From Stenogyne calaminthoides (taxonomy: Eukaryota > Streptophyta > Magnoliopsida > Lamiales > Lamiaceae), in contig JBBCBC010000008.1 in NCBI GenBank assembly GCA_037126765.1, positions 1-64,000 on the forward strand: 64,000 bases of DNA. Direction: 5' to 3'. Made by a program: the position numbers and the translations under genes. Positions 24,219 to 36,945 of this stretch are shown here, piece after piece. Position 1 is the first letter of the stretch, and each line of letters starts with the position of its first letter. Under the pieces are notes generated by a model that was given only the letters and a program-made list of their open reading frames with translations, did no database searches and had not been told where the DNA came from.

Positions 24219-27200
24219 TTAACCCTCACTTTTTCTGCTCAATTCCAATTTGGCAACCCAATAATCAAGTTGGCTAGATACGCATTCTGAGCCCGTGGAT
24301 CCATAAGAACTGAAATTTTTAATTGAATTTTCAACTCCAAGAAAATTGTACACATCCTTGTCGAATGTTGGACTAATACTATTCAGATCATCAAGGCTCA
24401 GATCTTCAAGGCGACAATTTTTTGAAACACAAAGACCTACTGACCTTCCAACAATATCATGGGAAGTTCTGAAAGGTATTCCCTGCACAGAGCACCGATT
24501 CACAATTAGTTGCCACATTCATACAGAACAGAGATAAAGGGCATAATTGTGTCTTTAGGTTCATATTGCATTATGTAAAAAGAACCTAAAAAATACTATA
24601 TGCAAGATATCCTCCCTTTAACTCACATACAGATAAAGCAGTATCATTTTCAGTCTTTGTTGTCAGTAAAATGAATTCATGATCTCAACAAGTTCTCATG
24701 TTCTATTACATATTTGGCCATTTGGTAGTAAGAATTGAGTTCTACGAGTGGAAGTTAAACATGTGATTACAGGATATAACATACCTTTTTAACAAGGTAG
24801 TCTGCAAGTGTCGTTGCATCAAGATGACCAGCTGGTAGAGCACTTCGGATTCTATCCTGATTAAAGGTGATATTTTCTGCAAATTCTGCCGACACGTCAA
24901 GCATCCCTATTATCGTTTTCACACTGTCGAATACAGGTTCCTTATCTTCCTGTTCAAAGAGGTAAGAATATTAGGTGATTGGCATTAGCTCTAAGAACAT
25001 AACAGAATGAACTTGGAAGGCATCTAGAGATCATTTTAACACCAGGTGGCATAAAATTAACCTGCAAATCTCGGTTGTATGCATGGGGAAGACCCTTGCA
25101 CAGTACAAGAAGTGAAACCAGGTCTCCTACAACTCGGGCAGATTTTCCTCGAACAAGTTCCATAGGATCTGGGTTCTTTTTTTGAGGCATTATACTGCTT
25201 CCTGTAGAAACAGAGTCACTAGGGGTGATAAAGCCAAATTCTTCAGATGCCCACAACACCCATTCTTCGCCCAGCCGAGATAGATGGACTGCTATAATGG
25301 AATTTGCAGAAAGGAGCTCCAAAACAAAATCTCGATCTGAAACTGCATCAATGCTGTTTCATATAAATGTCACCAATTATGCGACAAGCAAAAGATCAAT
25401 GTGAATGAAAAGGAACATAATATGCCAATGCTAGAACAGTATGGCAGTATCACTACAATTCAGTTCATATTGACTCAAGTATAAAGCAGACCTGATTATA
25501 GTAATATGATGAATCATATATCCCAAAAGCTTGCAACGATATAAACTATTAACATCAACACTTTCTAAAAGTATCTCAATAATTTTCTGAATTACCCCTC
25601 AAAAGGAAAAATAAAATTTTGCATACATGCAAATATTAATTTCCTACCTGTTTCTCATGGGGGAAGTAAATTCAAGTGCCTTAGCAGTCATAAACCTATC
25701 AATGGGTAGGCCAGTGCCAGCTAACGCACAGGCACCAAGGGGGCAATAATTTATTCTCCCACGGCAATCAAGCAAACGGCATGCATCACGTTCAAGCTAC
25801 AACACATCATTGAACAGTAGATATAAGGTGATCATATTAAAGAATCCTTTAACAGGTGAATATGAATAGCTACTCCTCTCCCTCCACCAATCAAAAACAC
25901 CAGACCAACCCACCATACAGAGACTGTAGAGAGCAACAGCTTAAGAAGTGTGATAATAATGACCGTGCTCTTGATGCTTAAACTTCAGTTTGGGCTTAAG
26001 CCTCAGAAACTTGTGGGTAGTATTTGAAATAGTTAAAGCATTTTGATTGCTAAGACGCTCTTATTTTCTTACTATGACAGTCCTTATCATGCCAACACAC
26101 AGATTTTCCTTTATATCAGTAGCACAAAGTTGCACACAAGTTAGATATTGCAAGTTCATCACATAATTTATCATGCCGGAATAAACTAACCTGCTCAACA
26201 TATGCTAAAAGAAGATGAGGCAGAAGAACAGGTTGAGCTCTTTGCAAATGGGTATATCCTGGAACTATGAGACCCTCGTACCTCAAAGCCAGATTCACCA
26301 AAGAAACCTGTACAATGCAGAGCATATGCTCGTCCAAGTTAGAGGAAGATAACAAAATCATATTCAGTTATTCACAACACATGAAGAATGCTAAGATGAC
26401 CAGACAAACGTCCCTCAACATTTGACAATTAATCTCCAAAGAACTCACACACCTGAAGATTCTTAATTCTTATAACAGTTGAATCAACTGCATCCCGACA
26501 CCAGAGGCGAAAATCAGTGCAAACTTGATCATTTCTACTACGAGCAGTATGAAGCTTCTTGGCTGGTTCACCAACCAAGTCGGTTAGCGCAGCTTCAATG
26601 TTCATATGAACGTCCTCTCTATCAGTCCTCCATGCGAATTCTCCCCTCTCAATCTGCCCCTTAATCTCATCAAGACCTTCCAAAATCTTGTCCCTATCAC
26701 CATCCGTAATCAACCCCTACAACAAAAAGTAAACATTCAAGACTGAAATCCCATTTACACTAATCTAGCCCGATCACAAAATATTCATACAATTATAATT
26801 GGAAAATGTCCACAACAACTAGTTAAATATACCAGATACAGATACAGTATGTAAATGTGTGCATAAATAATCAATACAACCAAAATGTACAGGTGCTGCA
26901 TCATCAACAAAATCGAACCTTGTGAGCAAGCATTGAAGCGTGAGCTCTGCTGCCCATAATGTCATGCTTGTAGAGGGCTTTATCGAAGGAGATTGACTCC
27001 GTGAATTTCTCGACGGCGTCGGTGACGCTTTCCTCGAATCGTCCCCCCCACAGCTTCGCCTCTTTGGAGTTCATCTGCACGGCGGCGACGGATAATGAGC
27101 GGCGGCCAATTAGTAGAGCCGCGGAATTAGGGTTTCTGAGAATGGGGCCGGAGAAGGGTTTGGGTGAGAAAAATGGCATGGCTTCCGCCGTGGAGATAAA

Positions 27201-27248
27201 TAGCGACTCCATCACTACGCTACTGCTAGGGCAAAATGCCAAGGTCAT
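24219..27248 (-). CDS. ASL: Argininosuccinate lyase, plastid
   Basis: Cleaves argininosuccinate to arginine and fumarate, the last step of arginine synthesis, in the plastid. Seven exons on the minus strand: 27248-26919, 26716-26453, 26307-26191, 25796-25648, 25353-25062, 24949-24785, 24482-24219; 526 residues, all phases consistent. The first ~55 residues form a transit peptide. Family motifs follow: LWGGRFEESVTDAVEKF, HTARSRNDQVCTDFRLWCRD, VPGYTHLQRAQPV (carrying the catalytic His), CPLGACALAGTGLPIDR and the signature loop TGSSIMPQKKNPDPMEL with its catalytic Ser. Length and motifs are normal and nothing is broken. Two in-frame ATGs could start the protein (27248 or 27212); the downstream one still leaves a usable transit peptide. 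It runs convergent with the zinc-finger gene. Confidence 0.95.
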
Positions 27249-27312
27249 GTTTGCCTCCTACTCTTGCTAATTTTTTTGTATTAAAATATTTTAATTTTAT
27301 CTTAAAACATTA

Positions 27313-27598
27313 CTCCCTCCGTCTCAATCTTTGTGAAATTGTGACTGTTCATAAGCATTTAGTGTAATAGTGATAAAGTGGTAATCTTTGTGAAATTGTG
27401 ACTGTTCATAAGCATTTAGTGTAATAGTGATAAAGTGGTGGGGTATGAAGAATTATTTATTAGTATTTTATATGATAAGGTAATAAAGTAATGAGTAATT
27501 GGGAGTAGAAAACGTTGTTTATTAATATTTTATATAATAAAGTGATAAAATAATAAAATGTGTAAATAATTTTACCATAAATATTGGGACGGAGGGAA
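27313..27598. mobile_element. Stowaway-like MITE with internal 57-bp duplication
   Basis: The ends are CTCCCTCCGTCTCAATC and ATTGGGACGGAGGGAA, with TA on both sides (27311-27312 and 27599-27600). Just inside the left end a 57-bp unit is repeated essentially perfectly in tandem (27326-27382 and 27383-27439). It lies about 65 bp upstream of the argininosuccinate lyase start, so it may touch that promoter. Confidence 0.85.
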
Positions 27599-27780
27599 TA
27601 CTATTTAATAAAAGTTTAACCTAGCATTAGCTTTCTAAAAAAAGCTTTAGCCTTAAACATGGGGCTCGAAAAAATGAATAATTTGATGTATGATTTGATC
27701 TTTTATTTGCTGAAAAATGAACGAATTTGTTATCTTAAAGAAGGGGTTTGAAAATGGACGTGAATGAATTAAGCAAACTT

Positions 27781-28484
27781 AGGGATGACAACATCACCTC
27801 GCCCTGATCCGCATTGTTTGGGTCGGACCTGTCTCGGACCCGTAATGAAATGGGGTGGGTCTGGGTATTACTCGGGACTCACGCCCCGGTCCCATGCCCC
27901 GTTTTATATATTAAAAATTAAAATATATATTATATAATATATGCAAATATAATATATTCTTACATTTTTTTTTTCATATTTATTAATATATAGATAATAA
28001 CAATTCAACTTTATATACATTTTTAGGTCTATATGAAGAGTAATCTTCGGAACTGAGCCTACGCATTTAACTCTATGGCTCTATTATGAGTAAAAAATAT
28101 CATTATCATTATCTTAAAAACTTTCCTTTGTTTAAAAACATAAAGCTTTCGAAAACAAATGATTGTTTTTCAAGACATAACAATAATAGTTTTTATGCAT
28201 AACAATGAGAGTTTTTTGGCACATAACAGTGATACTAAATTAACTGAGTTCACGGTGAACTCGGGTTCACACAAGTTTTTGTCCTATATGAAATATAATA
28301 TGTTATTTCAATTAAAATAATTTATTGATATCAACATTTTAAATTGTAAATAATATATATATATATATATTTAATATGGATCGCCCCGCCTCACCCCGTG
28401 CCCCGAGCAGGTCAAACCCGATCCGCCCCGTTTAAAGAGTGGGGTGGGTATGGGTATCTAAGTACCCGACCCATTGTCATCCCT
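27781..28484. mobile_element. Non-autonomous element with AGGGATGACAA termini and GC-rich subterminal repeats
   Basis: The left terminus AGGGATGACAA and right terminus TTGTCATCCCT are perfect inverted repeats. The subterminal blocks (GGTCGGACCTG, GGGGTGGGTCTGGGTA on the left; GCCCCGAGCAGG, GGGGTGGGTATGGGTA on the right) are GC-rich and partly inverted. The AT-rich core resembles other small elements with ATAACAGTGATA. There is no transposase. The 270 bp to the right of it (to 28753) contains four copies of GATTGGTA and is probably another decayed MITE. Confidence 0.65.
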
Positions 28485-28753
28485 GAAACAAACTTAAATT
28501 AGTGGAGTTAGGCCCCGATTGGTAGGCAACATTGAAATTTCTTAAATATTAGTCTCAAGACAATTTTAAAGAGTAGAGATGCTATAAAGTTGATTGGTAT
28601 GAAACAAAAAAAAAGGTGTGTTAAAAATAATATGCTGATTGGTAGAAACCTTTAAAAATTTTATAAATTTTGTATGTTGATTGGTAATCAACATAAAAGG
28701 AAATAATAACTTAAAATGACTCATTTACCCCTCATATCTTTAACTAAAAAACT

Positions 28754-29711
28754 AGTGTTTTCATAACCGGACCGGACCGGCCGGTTCGACCGGTTGAACC
28801 GGGAACCGATCCCGGAACCGGTCCGAAACCCCTCTAATAACCGTTTTATCGGTCTAACCGGTCAAAACCGGTCAAGACCGCTCAAAACCCAGAGAAACCC
28901 AAAAACCGGTTCGATCGGTTTTTTTTAAAAAAAATAATAATTAGGAATTCGGAATTTAGGGCATCTTCATCCTGCATCTCGGTGAACCGCCCAGCGTGGG
29001 TGGCGAATTCGCGTCGGTGAGTGAAAGCTTTGTGGATCTTGTCGTCTCGCTTTGAAGAGGTGGTGACCGACTATCGACTCGTTTGGCATTGTTTACGGCG
29101 TGAACACGGTGGCGATTACGGAATATTCTTGGGTGGCGTGAAGGTTGTGGCATGCGTTGCTCCGGAACTGGTGCGAAATAACCGGCGATTAGCAACGTAG
29201 AAGAGGGCCATTTTCTTTTTTCTGTGTGTAGATGATCTGCTTTTTTTATTTTGGTAGATAGGAGTCTTGAGAGAGAGAGTAAAGGGTGATATTTTTTTGG
29301 GGGAGAGAGAGTAAAAAGAGGGTTTCCTTTTGACGGTTGAGTGAAAATGGGGTTTAGTAGGAAAATGGAAATAATTGTAAATTTACAATTTGAATTTGGT
29401 GGACCACATAGTAGATTTGGGGATATGCACTTTGGTAACTAGCAAATTAATTAAATAAAAGATATTGAGCGAAATTAAATAAAAATTTAAAATAATATAC
29501 ATATATATTATATTTTGGATGACATGTGTGATATTACGATGCATTTTGTATTTGTTGATTATTGAGTATTAGTTTAAATTTTAATTTTTTATAAGTGCAT
29601 ATTTATTTTATTTTTTAACTAAACATAAAAATATAGCGGTTGAACCGTCGGTTGAACCGCTGACCAGTGGATCTGTCCGGTTCAATCACCGGTTCGATTA
29701 TGAAAACACTG
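28754..29711. mobile_element. AACCGGTT-rich terminal-repeat element (MULE-like), copy 1, with GC-rich cargo
   Basis: The termini AGTGTTTTCATAACCGG and (complement) CAGTGTTTTCATAATCG are inverted. The flanks read TAAAAAACT (28745-28753) and TAAAAAACA (29712-29720), 8 of 9 identical, the size of a Mutator-type target duplication. Subterminal blocks are dense in CCGGTT/AACCGG. The core includes a ~250-bp GC-richer stretch (28960-29215), open on the minus strand over 79 codons, which differs from the rest and may be captured host sequence. A relative with a perfect 9-bp duplication is at 43208-43927. Confidence 0.7.
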
Positions 29712-30819
29712 TAAAAAACATTATATATAACAAATTTTTTAATTTTCGATTTTCTCATTTTCGGACTCCCATCGACGGTGAAAAGAAGAGTCGATCTAGA
29801 CGGGTTTCTAATTTTTGGGTATAACAAATTTCTTTTATTTTCGGATGTCTTATTTCTCATTTTTATGCATCCCTATATGTCAAAATAAAATATTTAAAGG
29901 ACATGAACATAAATTGGCTAGACGGGTTTCCAATGGGTCGAGTCCTGCAATAAAAAGAATTTCAAGGTAGGATAAGTACTGAAATTGGCACAAACCCTTT
30001 CATATGAACATCAAAATGTAATCATCTTTTAATATTCATGGTAGTTCGTACAAGCTGTAAATCACACTCAACTTGATTAATGCTTTTGGTTTGCAAAATA
30101 GACTAGAATATATCTCTCAAAACTAATCATTACCATGCATGAAAAGATACAACTCAAAAGGTCCTAAAAATGTTGAAGGCATTATAAAACAACCATTCAT
30201 CTCAATGCAGTTGATATTAGAGCTAAAACAACAAGAATTGTCCTTCCTTGATTCATCCAGATTGGTTTTGTGACTCGAAAAGCCTATTCTGTTCTTCCAT
30301 AATACACAGGTGGGCTACCATGAAATGTGATGAAATTCCAACTAAAAGTCGGGGGTCTTGAGCACCTACATATCATAAAATCATCAAAAAATTTAGAAGT
30401 ACCACTAGACAAATGTGCTCAACTAAGCATTGAGTTATTTGTTACACTTGAACAATCACCATCAGAATATTTGGCTCCATTATTCTCATATAATGACCAG
30501 TTTCAATAGCACTTGATCCAATAGCTCTATTCCTAATCTTGTACACAAAACTAAGATAAAATCTGTTTCCTGCCCAGTCTGCAATAATCAAATCCACTAG
30601 TACATCAAAACAAAAGGCCAAAATTTGTGAACATCTCTTGTAATGAAAAAACTGTTCAATATGAAGGAATAAAAATGAACTATCAACTCTTTAGCATAAA
30701 TAGTCTTCAGAAATCAATTTTGATATCTCATACATATATATAAGGAGCAATAATAACAGGCAGTAGTATTTAAATATGTTAATAGTTGAACTCACAGACA
30801 AAGTTTTGATACATGAAAA
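29712..30819. other. Spacer, no firm gene
   Basis: AT-rich. On the minus strand, about 30430-30590 is open for some 45 codons behind an AG (TATTGCAG near 30582), which could be an exon of the poorly understood minus-strand locus to the right. I do not recognise it. Confidence 0.3.
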
Positions 30820-31826
30820 GGAAAGGCTCAACATACCCCACGTTCCTTCAAGCAAGTTGAAAGAGACTTCATTATTTCTTGGGCCTTTTCTTTCTGCACA
30901 TAAAACTATTGTCCACACCTACACCTAGACATTGAGGTCTAGCTCTAGTATTTTCAAAGTAGCAAGCTTATAGAACCATATGCATGAGATTCAATGATAT
31001 CATCATCACAAAGCTTGATAAAAAGCTATTTATTTATCTTTTATTATACCAATCAATTATCGATAACACAGTGCAAAGCTGGTTTGTATGTAAAGAAGAT
31101 GATACATTTCAACTTCATCAGAGTAATCCTAATCACAAATTAACCACAAAGACTAGACAAGAGACAAATGATCAGAAAAATAATCATCTTAAGACAAAAA
31201 AAACAAGTATGCAAATTTAGATATTTTCTCATCCATGACATGTAAATAAATTGATTTTCATACTATAATAATATGGACAGGATATTGGTAGCTGTTAGAT
31301 ATCATATATTCATCAAGTAATGATAATAATTGGCAACTCAAAAAGTCAAGATACAAAGTACAGTATTATATTTTTCCACAACAATGTATACAAGGACGCA
31401 GGACATTAACCGTTTTAGATCTCAACTTCATTCATATCATTCAGAAAATAAAAAAAAGAAGCTCAGAGTTGCACAACATCCACAGTGTTTTAGGAATGCA
31501 ATAGCTATTAGGTTTAGTAGTGAGAGCTGAGATCTTGAGTAAAAAAATGAATAAAAGAAGTATCACGCAACAATGTAAACCTCCCACTTTGAACAAAATA
31601 TAATTCACACTGTTGAACAAACCAATAGCATAAATCTAAGACCAGGAAAGAAAGTCTGAGTAAGACACAGTGTTATACCCACTATTATTGGCACAGTTTA
31701 TGCAAAGGGAAAGGCTCAACATAGCCCACGTTCCTTCAAGCAAGTTGAAAGAGACTTCATTATTTCTTGGGCCTTTTCTTTCTGCACATAAAAGCTTACT
31801 TTGTGTGGCTGTTGCTCTGTCTCAGA
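30820..31826 (-). pseudogene. Sucrose-phosphatase exon fragment, present twice
   Basis: On the minus strand 31826-31716 begins behind a 3' splice site (CATGCAG|TCTGAG) and reads SETEQQPHKVSFYVQKEK then AQEIMKSLSTCLKERGL. This matches an internal segment of plant sucrose-6-phosphate phosphatase (HAD family), which releases sucrose from sucrose-6-phosphate. No HAD catalytic motif (DLDxT) or C-terminal domain is found nearby, so this is a fragment. An 86-bp piece of it (31708-31793) recurs at 30820-30905 with a single mismatch, without its upstream splice site. A 24-bp tandem duplication (31857-31905) sits just upstream. Confidence 0.6.
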
Positions 31827-31954
31827 CTGCATGACACCAGAAGGTTGTCTATAAGTAATCCTCTTGAAAAAACCTATAAGTAATCCTCTTGAAAAAACCA
31901 ATTCATATTTTAATGCATAAAAGAATTCGGTCCCCACATGTGCCAAAGGCATAC

Positions 31955-32584
31955 CTGAAGAGTAAGTTCAGTAAACTTGCATCTAGAACTTCTTCAGTAG
32001 TATGTCTCAGCACAACAGAGTATCTGCAAACCATCAGACATCATTGAGTCTCAGCCCAGCTTCAGGGGTTTACTTCTGCTATAACATTCAACAATATTAG
32101 AACAAGGATAGAGATCAATTCAATTTTAACACATCGATAACAATACAAGACCATGAGTTTTTAGTTATTTTGCAAACTAATACCAACCAACATTTTATAG
32201 AAGCACTTATCAAGTTCACCTTTCTAGCATCCAATGTCTTTGCCTAGTGATGTACTTCATGCCATTGAGGATTATACAGCGAAATACATAAATAAGCCCA
32301 ATTACCATAAACAACTAACATGAAACTTACGAATCAAATAAAACCCCAAACTTATTTTAATGTAGACTACAATAAACATAGAATTCTGTTCTACATAAGG
32401 GTTCATCAATAATTCTATGAAGATAAAATTTAAATTAAACATCTGCAACACTAACCTTGAAAGAACAGAAGAAAAGACCGGCAACAATTCAATCTAATCG
32501 AAAGAAACAGAAGAATATAGGCCTTTTTGAAGGTCAAACATACTTGTGACGAATTCGCGACACAGGAGCAAGAAATTTTTGCAT
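31955..32584 (-). CDS. Possible 5' exons of an unrecognised minus-strand gene
   Basis: Two segments splice in phase: 32584-32544 reads MQKFLAPVSRIRHK up to a GTATG donor, and 32023-31955 reads YSVVLRHTTEEVLDASLLNL then LFR up to CAG|GTATGC, behind TTTGCAG. The N-terminus is basic and could be organellar (inference). I could not find a convincing continuation: the next downstream exon-like piece is the sucrose-phosphatase fragment, in another frame. This may be a short gene, an alternative transcript or debris. Confidence 0.3.
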
Positions 32585-34306
32585 CAACCTCAAATTCAAA
32601 GAATCCACGGTTGAAGACGAAAATCAAACAACTTCTCGAACAACTTTTAGACGAAAGTACGAGAAGAAGAGTAGAAATATGATACTAGGGTTTTAAGACT
32701 CTTTTCAAATCTCTCCACTCTCTCCTGGATAATTGAAAGAAAATCCTAGAAATCAGTCGACGATGTGGGCAACGAACGGAAGCAGCCAAATTGGTAGATC
32801 TACTTGGATCTCTGCCTCATCTTTCGGCGCTTCCTCTTCAACCTCTTCATGCGCTTCTTCTTCCACTGTTACCCAAAACAACCGAAATAATTATCAAGAG
32901 ATGCGTTTGAATGGACGACGAACAACGGCGACTCACGAATCTCGAATCCGGAAGACTCACGAAATAAATCGGTAGATCTACTTTGAATTAAAGCCTCAAG
33001 AACACACCACGATTCACGAATTGTTGATTTGGGTAATGAACAGCCGCGACAAAATTTGGGAAAAAGATAAGAAAATTTTCGTAGGGTTTGGAGACCTGAT
33101 TAGGGAAGAAGGATCGGAAGAAAGAATAATGGTTTGTCTTTTTGTTTTTTATATGGAGTGGAGTGGGGGTATTATTGTCTTTTCAGAAATACTGTAGAAG
33201 TCACTCTAAAATAATATCACCAAGTTGGTGGTATTATTAACATATGTGTAAACAGTAATTCACATGATAAATAGCGGCGGGTCGGCCGATATCAGCCGGG
33301 TCGGCCAATTTCTTATAGTGTCTACCTAATTAGTGAATTAAATTAATGGTCCAACCCTTTTAGGCCCTATAAGGGGCTACCAATCGAGGACTTATAGTAT
33401 ATGGAACGAACAACTGGAGTTATTAAATTGAGTCTAAATCGCTACCTCTATTATGACGGGCAAATCATGTTACCCCTAATTTGATTGCATGTTTTGTAAT
33501 TCCTCATTTCTTATTTGAAAAGAAAAACCCTTCTTTTTTTAGAATAGGAATTCAATATTACTCGGCAAAAAATATTCACTTATGCAGTTTTTTTTTTTAG
33601 ATATTCATTTATGCTTAATTCCCGACACACATATATATATAAATTGACGGATTTAATTCGACAGTGTATATTTTCCTAATCTGTTGCTTGAAATAATGGG
33701 CTAGATCATAAAATGGGCTTATTCATCCAAAGCTTGGGCTAAACTAAAGTGGCCCTGGCCTCGATTGCTTGCATTGTAATAATTGGATAAGATGAGGCCC
33801 ACTATATATAAATATTTGGGAGGAAAAATATTATTTTACCCAAATTTATATATATTTACCTCAAATAAGAAATGAGAAATGACAAAAATTAAACTAAAAA
33901 AAATATATATATAAAGAACAATTTGTGATATTAACTCAACTTTTGCCGCATCTAAAACATCATTATTCCTTTTCTTTTATCGATTACACCTTGTAAAAAT
34001 TGACATTTTCCTCTTCAACTAATACTTCATCTATACATAAGCGTGCTATAGGAACAAATTGAACAACCACATCTTTTATTTTCGTCACCTCTATTTCCAT
34101 TTCACTATTCACAATTTCTTCATTCCGGGAGAAACACCATTGTATCGAATTCCTCAAAGGAGGCCTTGAAATGTGCATTGTTTCCATCCAACAATACGAA
34201 TTATTTTTCTACAAATATTATCGTAAGATTAAAAATTTTACAAGAAAATAAAAAGGTTTTCCAAAATGTTGTGGAATTCCCTTGTGATTGTACATATATG
34301 AGATTA
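32585..34306. other. Spacer, no recognised gene
   Basis: 32585-33100 is relatively GC-rich with CGAATTCACGA-type words and could be a leader or promoter for the minus-strand locus. It also opens a Ser-rich frame on + that I do not trust. 33100-34306 is AT-rich. The last part is the 3' flank of the MYB gene. Confidence 0.35.
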
Positions 34307-35537
34307 TTAAAGTTGGAAATCAAGATAAGGTAAGCAAGAGACATTAGCCAACAAACCCTCCCAATTATCCCATTCTCCCATTTTGAAGCTATCTCTCTGC
34401 TGCCCCTCCCAATTATTAATTCCAACCCCAACCAATTCATCCAATCTTTCACTACTACTATTATTAAAGTGATGGTTGTTACTAATATTATTCAACTCCA
34501 AACACTCACTAACACCAACATTACTTAGCTCATCCACACCCCCCACTCCAGGGACTAAAATGTCATTTTCCATTCCCATCACCATACATGGATCTACCCC
34601 TTCAACATTTTGCATCCCATTAGCTCCTAATGCAGGCAAATTGAACAAAGAATTTACGTCGAAAATATTAAGGCTGTAATCGATATTAGGGTTAAAAGGG
34701 TCACTGAATTTTGTCCCTAAGCCCATGTGGGCTTGCATGGACATCGAATCCATGCAAACCGCGCCTCTGAAGTCGTCGTACTCTTGCATGAAAACCGTCT
34801 TTCCCATAACACCACCGGCATTGTTACATTGAGGCTCCGACGAATCACTATTATTTGGCGACGGTGTAGATGTATGAACATCGGTAAAACTTTTCTTCAA
34901 CCTCCTTTTGATGCTCGAATTCCAAAAGTTCTTGATTTCATTGTCCGTCCTCCCAGGTAGACGTGCCGCGATTTGAGACCACCTAGTACCCAAATCACCA
35001 TGCAAATGAATATTATTATAGTGATACCAACTAAATCATTTGTTTGTTTAATTGCAACTATCACTTTACAGTATACCAACTAATACCTTTAAATGAAACA
35101 ACTAATACTAGCTAACAAACTAACAGTACTTTACACGTAACTTTGTCATAGTGATCATAAAACCAATACTTTAGAACGAAACAAGTAATACTTACAAACT
35201 AATACCTTTCAAAATTACTTCTCATCCCGATAATGTCGTACCTGTTACCAAGAAGGGAGTGCAATTGGACGATAAGTTCTTCCTCATTAGGCGAAAAGGC
35301 ACCGCGTTTAAGATCCGGCCGCAGATAATTGATCCACCTTAAACGGCAACTCTTGCCACACCTCTGGAGGCCAGCATTTCGTGCAATGTCGCTCCAACAC
35401 CCTTGCCCGTTAACCACCATGTAATTCATCAACTTCTCGTCTTCCTCAGGCGACCACAACCCTTTCCTAAGTTTAACCTTAACGACATTGCTCGTTTTCG
35501 CCGGCTTCACAGTCATTGCATCACCTGGCTTCCTCAT
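34307..35537 (-). CDS. R2R3-MYB transcription factor, MYB46/MYB83 (secondary wall) type
   Basis: Two exons on the minus strand, 35537-35242 and 34982-34307, encode 323 residues. The start MRKP is the usual one for this clade; a TTG-led frame upstream was not used. R2 covers about residues 24-70 (KGLWSPEEDEKLMNYM, GCWSDIARNAGLQRCGKSCR, LRW) and R3 about 76-121 (RGAFSPNEEELIVQLHSLL, NRWSQIAARLPGRTDNEIKN, FWNS). LQRCGKSCRLRWINYLRPDL with RGAFSPNEEE matches MYB46/83, master switches that turn on cellulose, xylan and lignin genes of secondary walls in the nucleus. The C-terminal half is Asn/Ser-rich with an acidic Trp motif (GEWDNWEGLLANVSCLPYLD), a likely activation region. Many R2R3-MYBs have an intron within the R2 region; here R2 and most of R3 share one exon. 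Confidence 0.92.
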
Positions 35538-36794
35538 TTCACACAATTTTACCTAATTAATTACACTAATATTGCATGCCAAGTGGAGAAATATGTATAA
35601 AGTTATCTTTTTTTGTTGCTATATATGTGGTTGCATAATTGGAGCTCTAGGATGCATGATGGAGACTCTGAAAATGAAGATGAATATATAGATTGATTGG
35701 AAAGGGAAAATTAAAAGAGGGTGAGATTATGTGAAGTTTAAGCAAAATAAATAAATATATGTTAGAAAATAGACATAGAGATATATGATTATTACCTTGT
35801 GAGTGAAGAAAATCCATGGAAAAAGACTTGGAAAGAGTCAAAGACAAGAAGACCCAACATCCCTTTCTTTCTAATAATCCTCCTTTAAAGGTCCCTCTCC
35901 AATCCGTTTTCCACTCTACCTTATATATAATTTATATTATATGTATAAGTTACAACTCCAAATTATGTAACTAATTTGTTAATGTAGAGCAAAACTTGTT
36001 TATATTATATATGAAATTTATACCATTGCACTTATCAACTCATAAGTCATACCATTACATTATAAATGAAGATCATAATATTAAATGCTATTGGTATTAA
36101 TTTATTCTAGTGGTATCAATTTATAAAAGTAATGATATCAGATTCATACTATATGAACAAGTTTTACGGGAGATCTGTATTATTATATAGTTTAATTAAA
36201 CAATATATATATCCTATTCGAACCATCACCATTGCGACGTTATAAAGCTTTCTCTAATCAATCCCTCTCTTGCACTCTCTAGTATAGTATTAGTACGTCT
36301 TTAAGTACACTCCCTTGATGGGGTAGTTTTCATGAAGTTAAGTCTTAAGCGATTTTTTTATTTTGATTTTATTTAGTTTGTTGCATGAAGTTTGAGAATT
36401 AACCACATTTTGAAGCAATATATATACGTTTGTCGGGTCGACTTATCGCTATTCTTAAGCAAATTATCTGTGTCACAACACCATTGGCGTCTTTTATTCA
36501 TTTTTTATTTGCAAACCAAGCACTGCATATCCTTCCAATCAGCAATTTTTCTTGAAAATTTACAAACTTTAATCAACAAGCTAGACTATACTTGAAGTTA
36601 GATCTCCCCCCCAAAAAAAAAGGAGGAATGTACATGAAAACCATCAATTAACATGTGAACTTTATATATGTGAAAGTACATGTACTTTTTGTTTCTTCTA
36701 TACAATTATTATGTTTTTCTTTAAAATAATATTATATTCATTAATAATATTGAGCAATGTCGAAAATTCAAGATTTATTATCAACTAATTCAAT
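35538..36794. other. MYB promoter side and spacer
   Basis: The MYB leader and promoter should lie here (35538 to about 36300). No second gene is seen; the small frames are AT-rich shadows. Confidence 0.4.
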
Positions 36795-36945
36795 TTGAAT
36801 TGCACCAGTTGCACCCGATGCACAATTAATGTTGTTTAATGAAAAAAACTAATATTGTTTAGTGAAAACAACTAGTATCGATCAATAAATACCATTTAAA
36901 AATACGTTTGATTAATTGCACGGTACAACGGGTGCATATAATTAG
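36795..36945. mobile_element. Small foldback MITE
   Basis: The left TTGCACCAGTTGCACCCGAT and the right segment (complement ATGCACCCGTTGTACCGTGC) are inverted copies. Inside is a pair of near-repeats, TAATGTTGTTTAATGAAAA and TAATATTGTTTAGTGAAAA. Confidence 0.5.

Noticed and set aside
32763..32972. Ser/Thr-rich plus-strand frame of about 70 codons
   Set aside because: No splice partners or recognisable domain; it probably overlaps the upstream region of the minus-strand locus.
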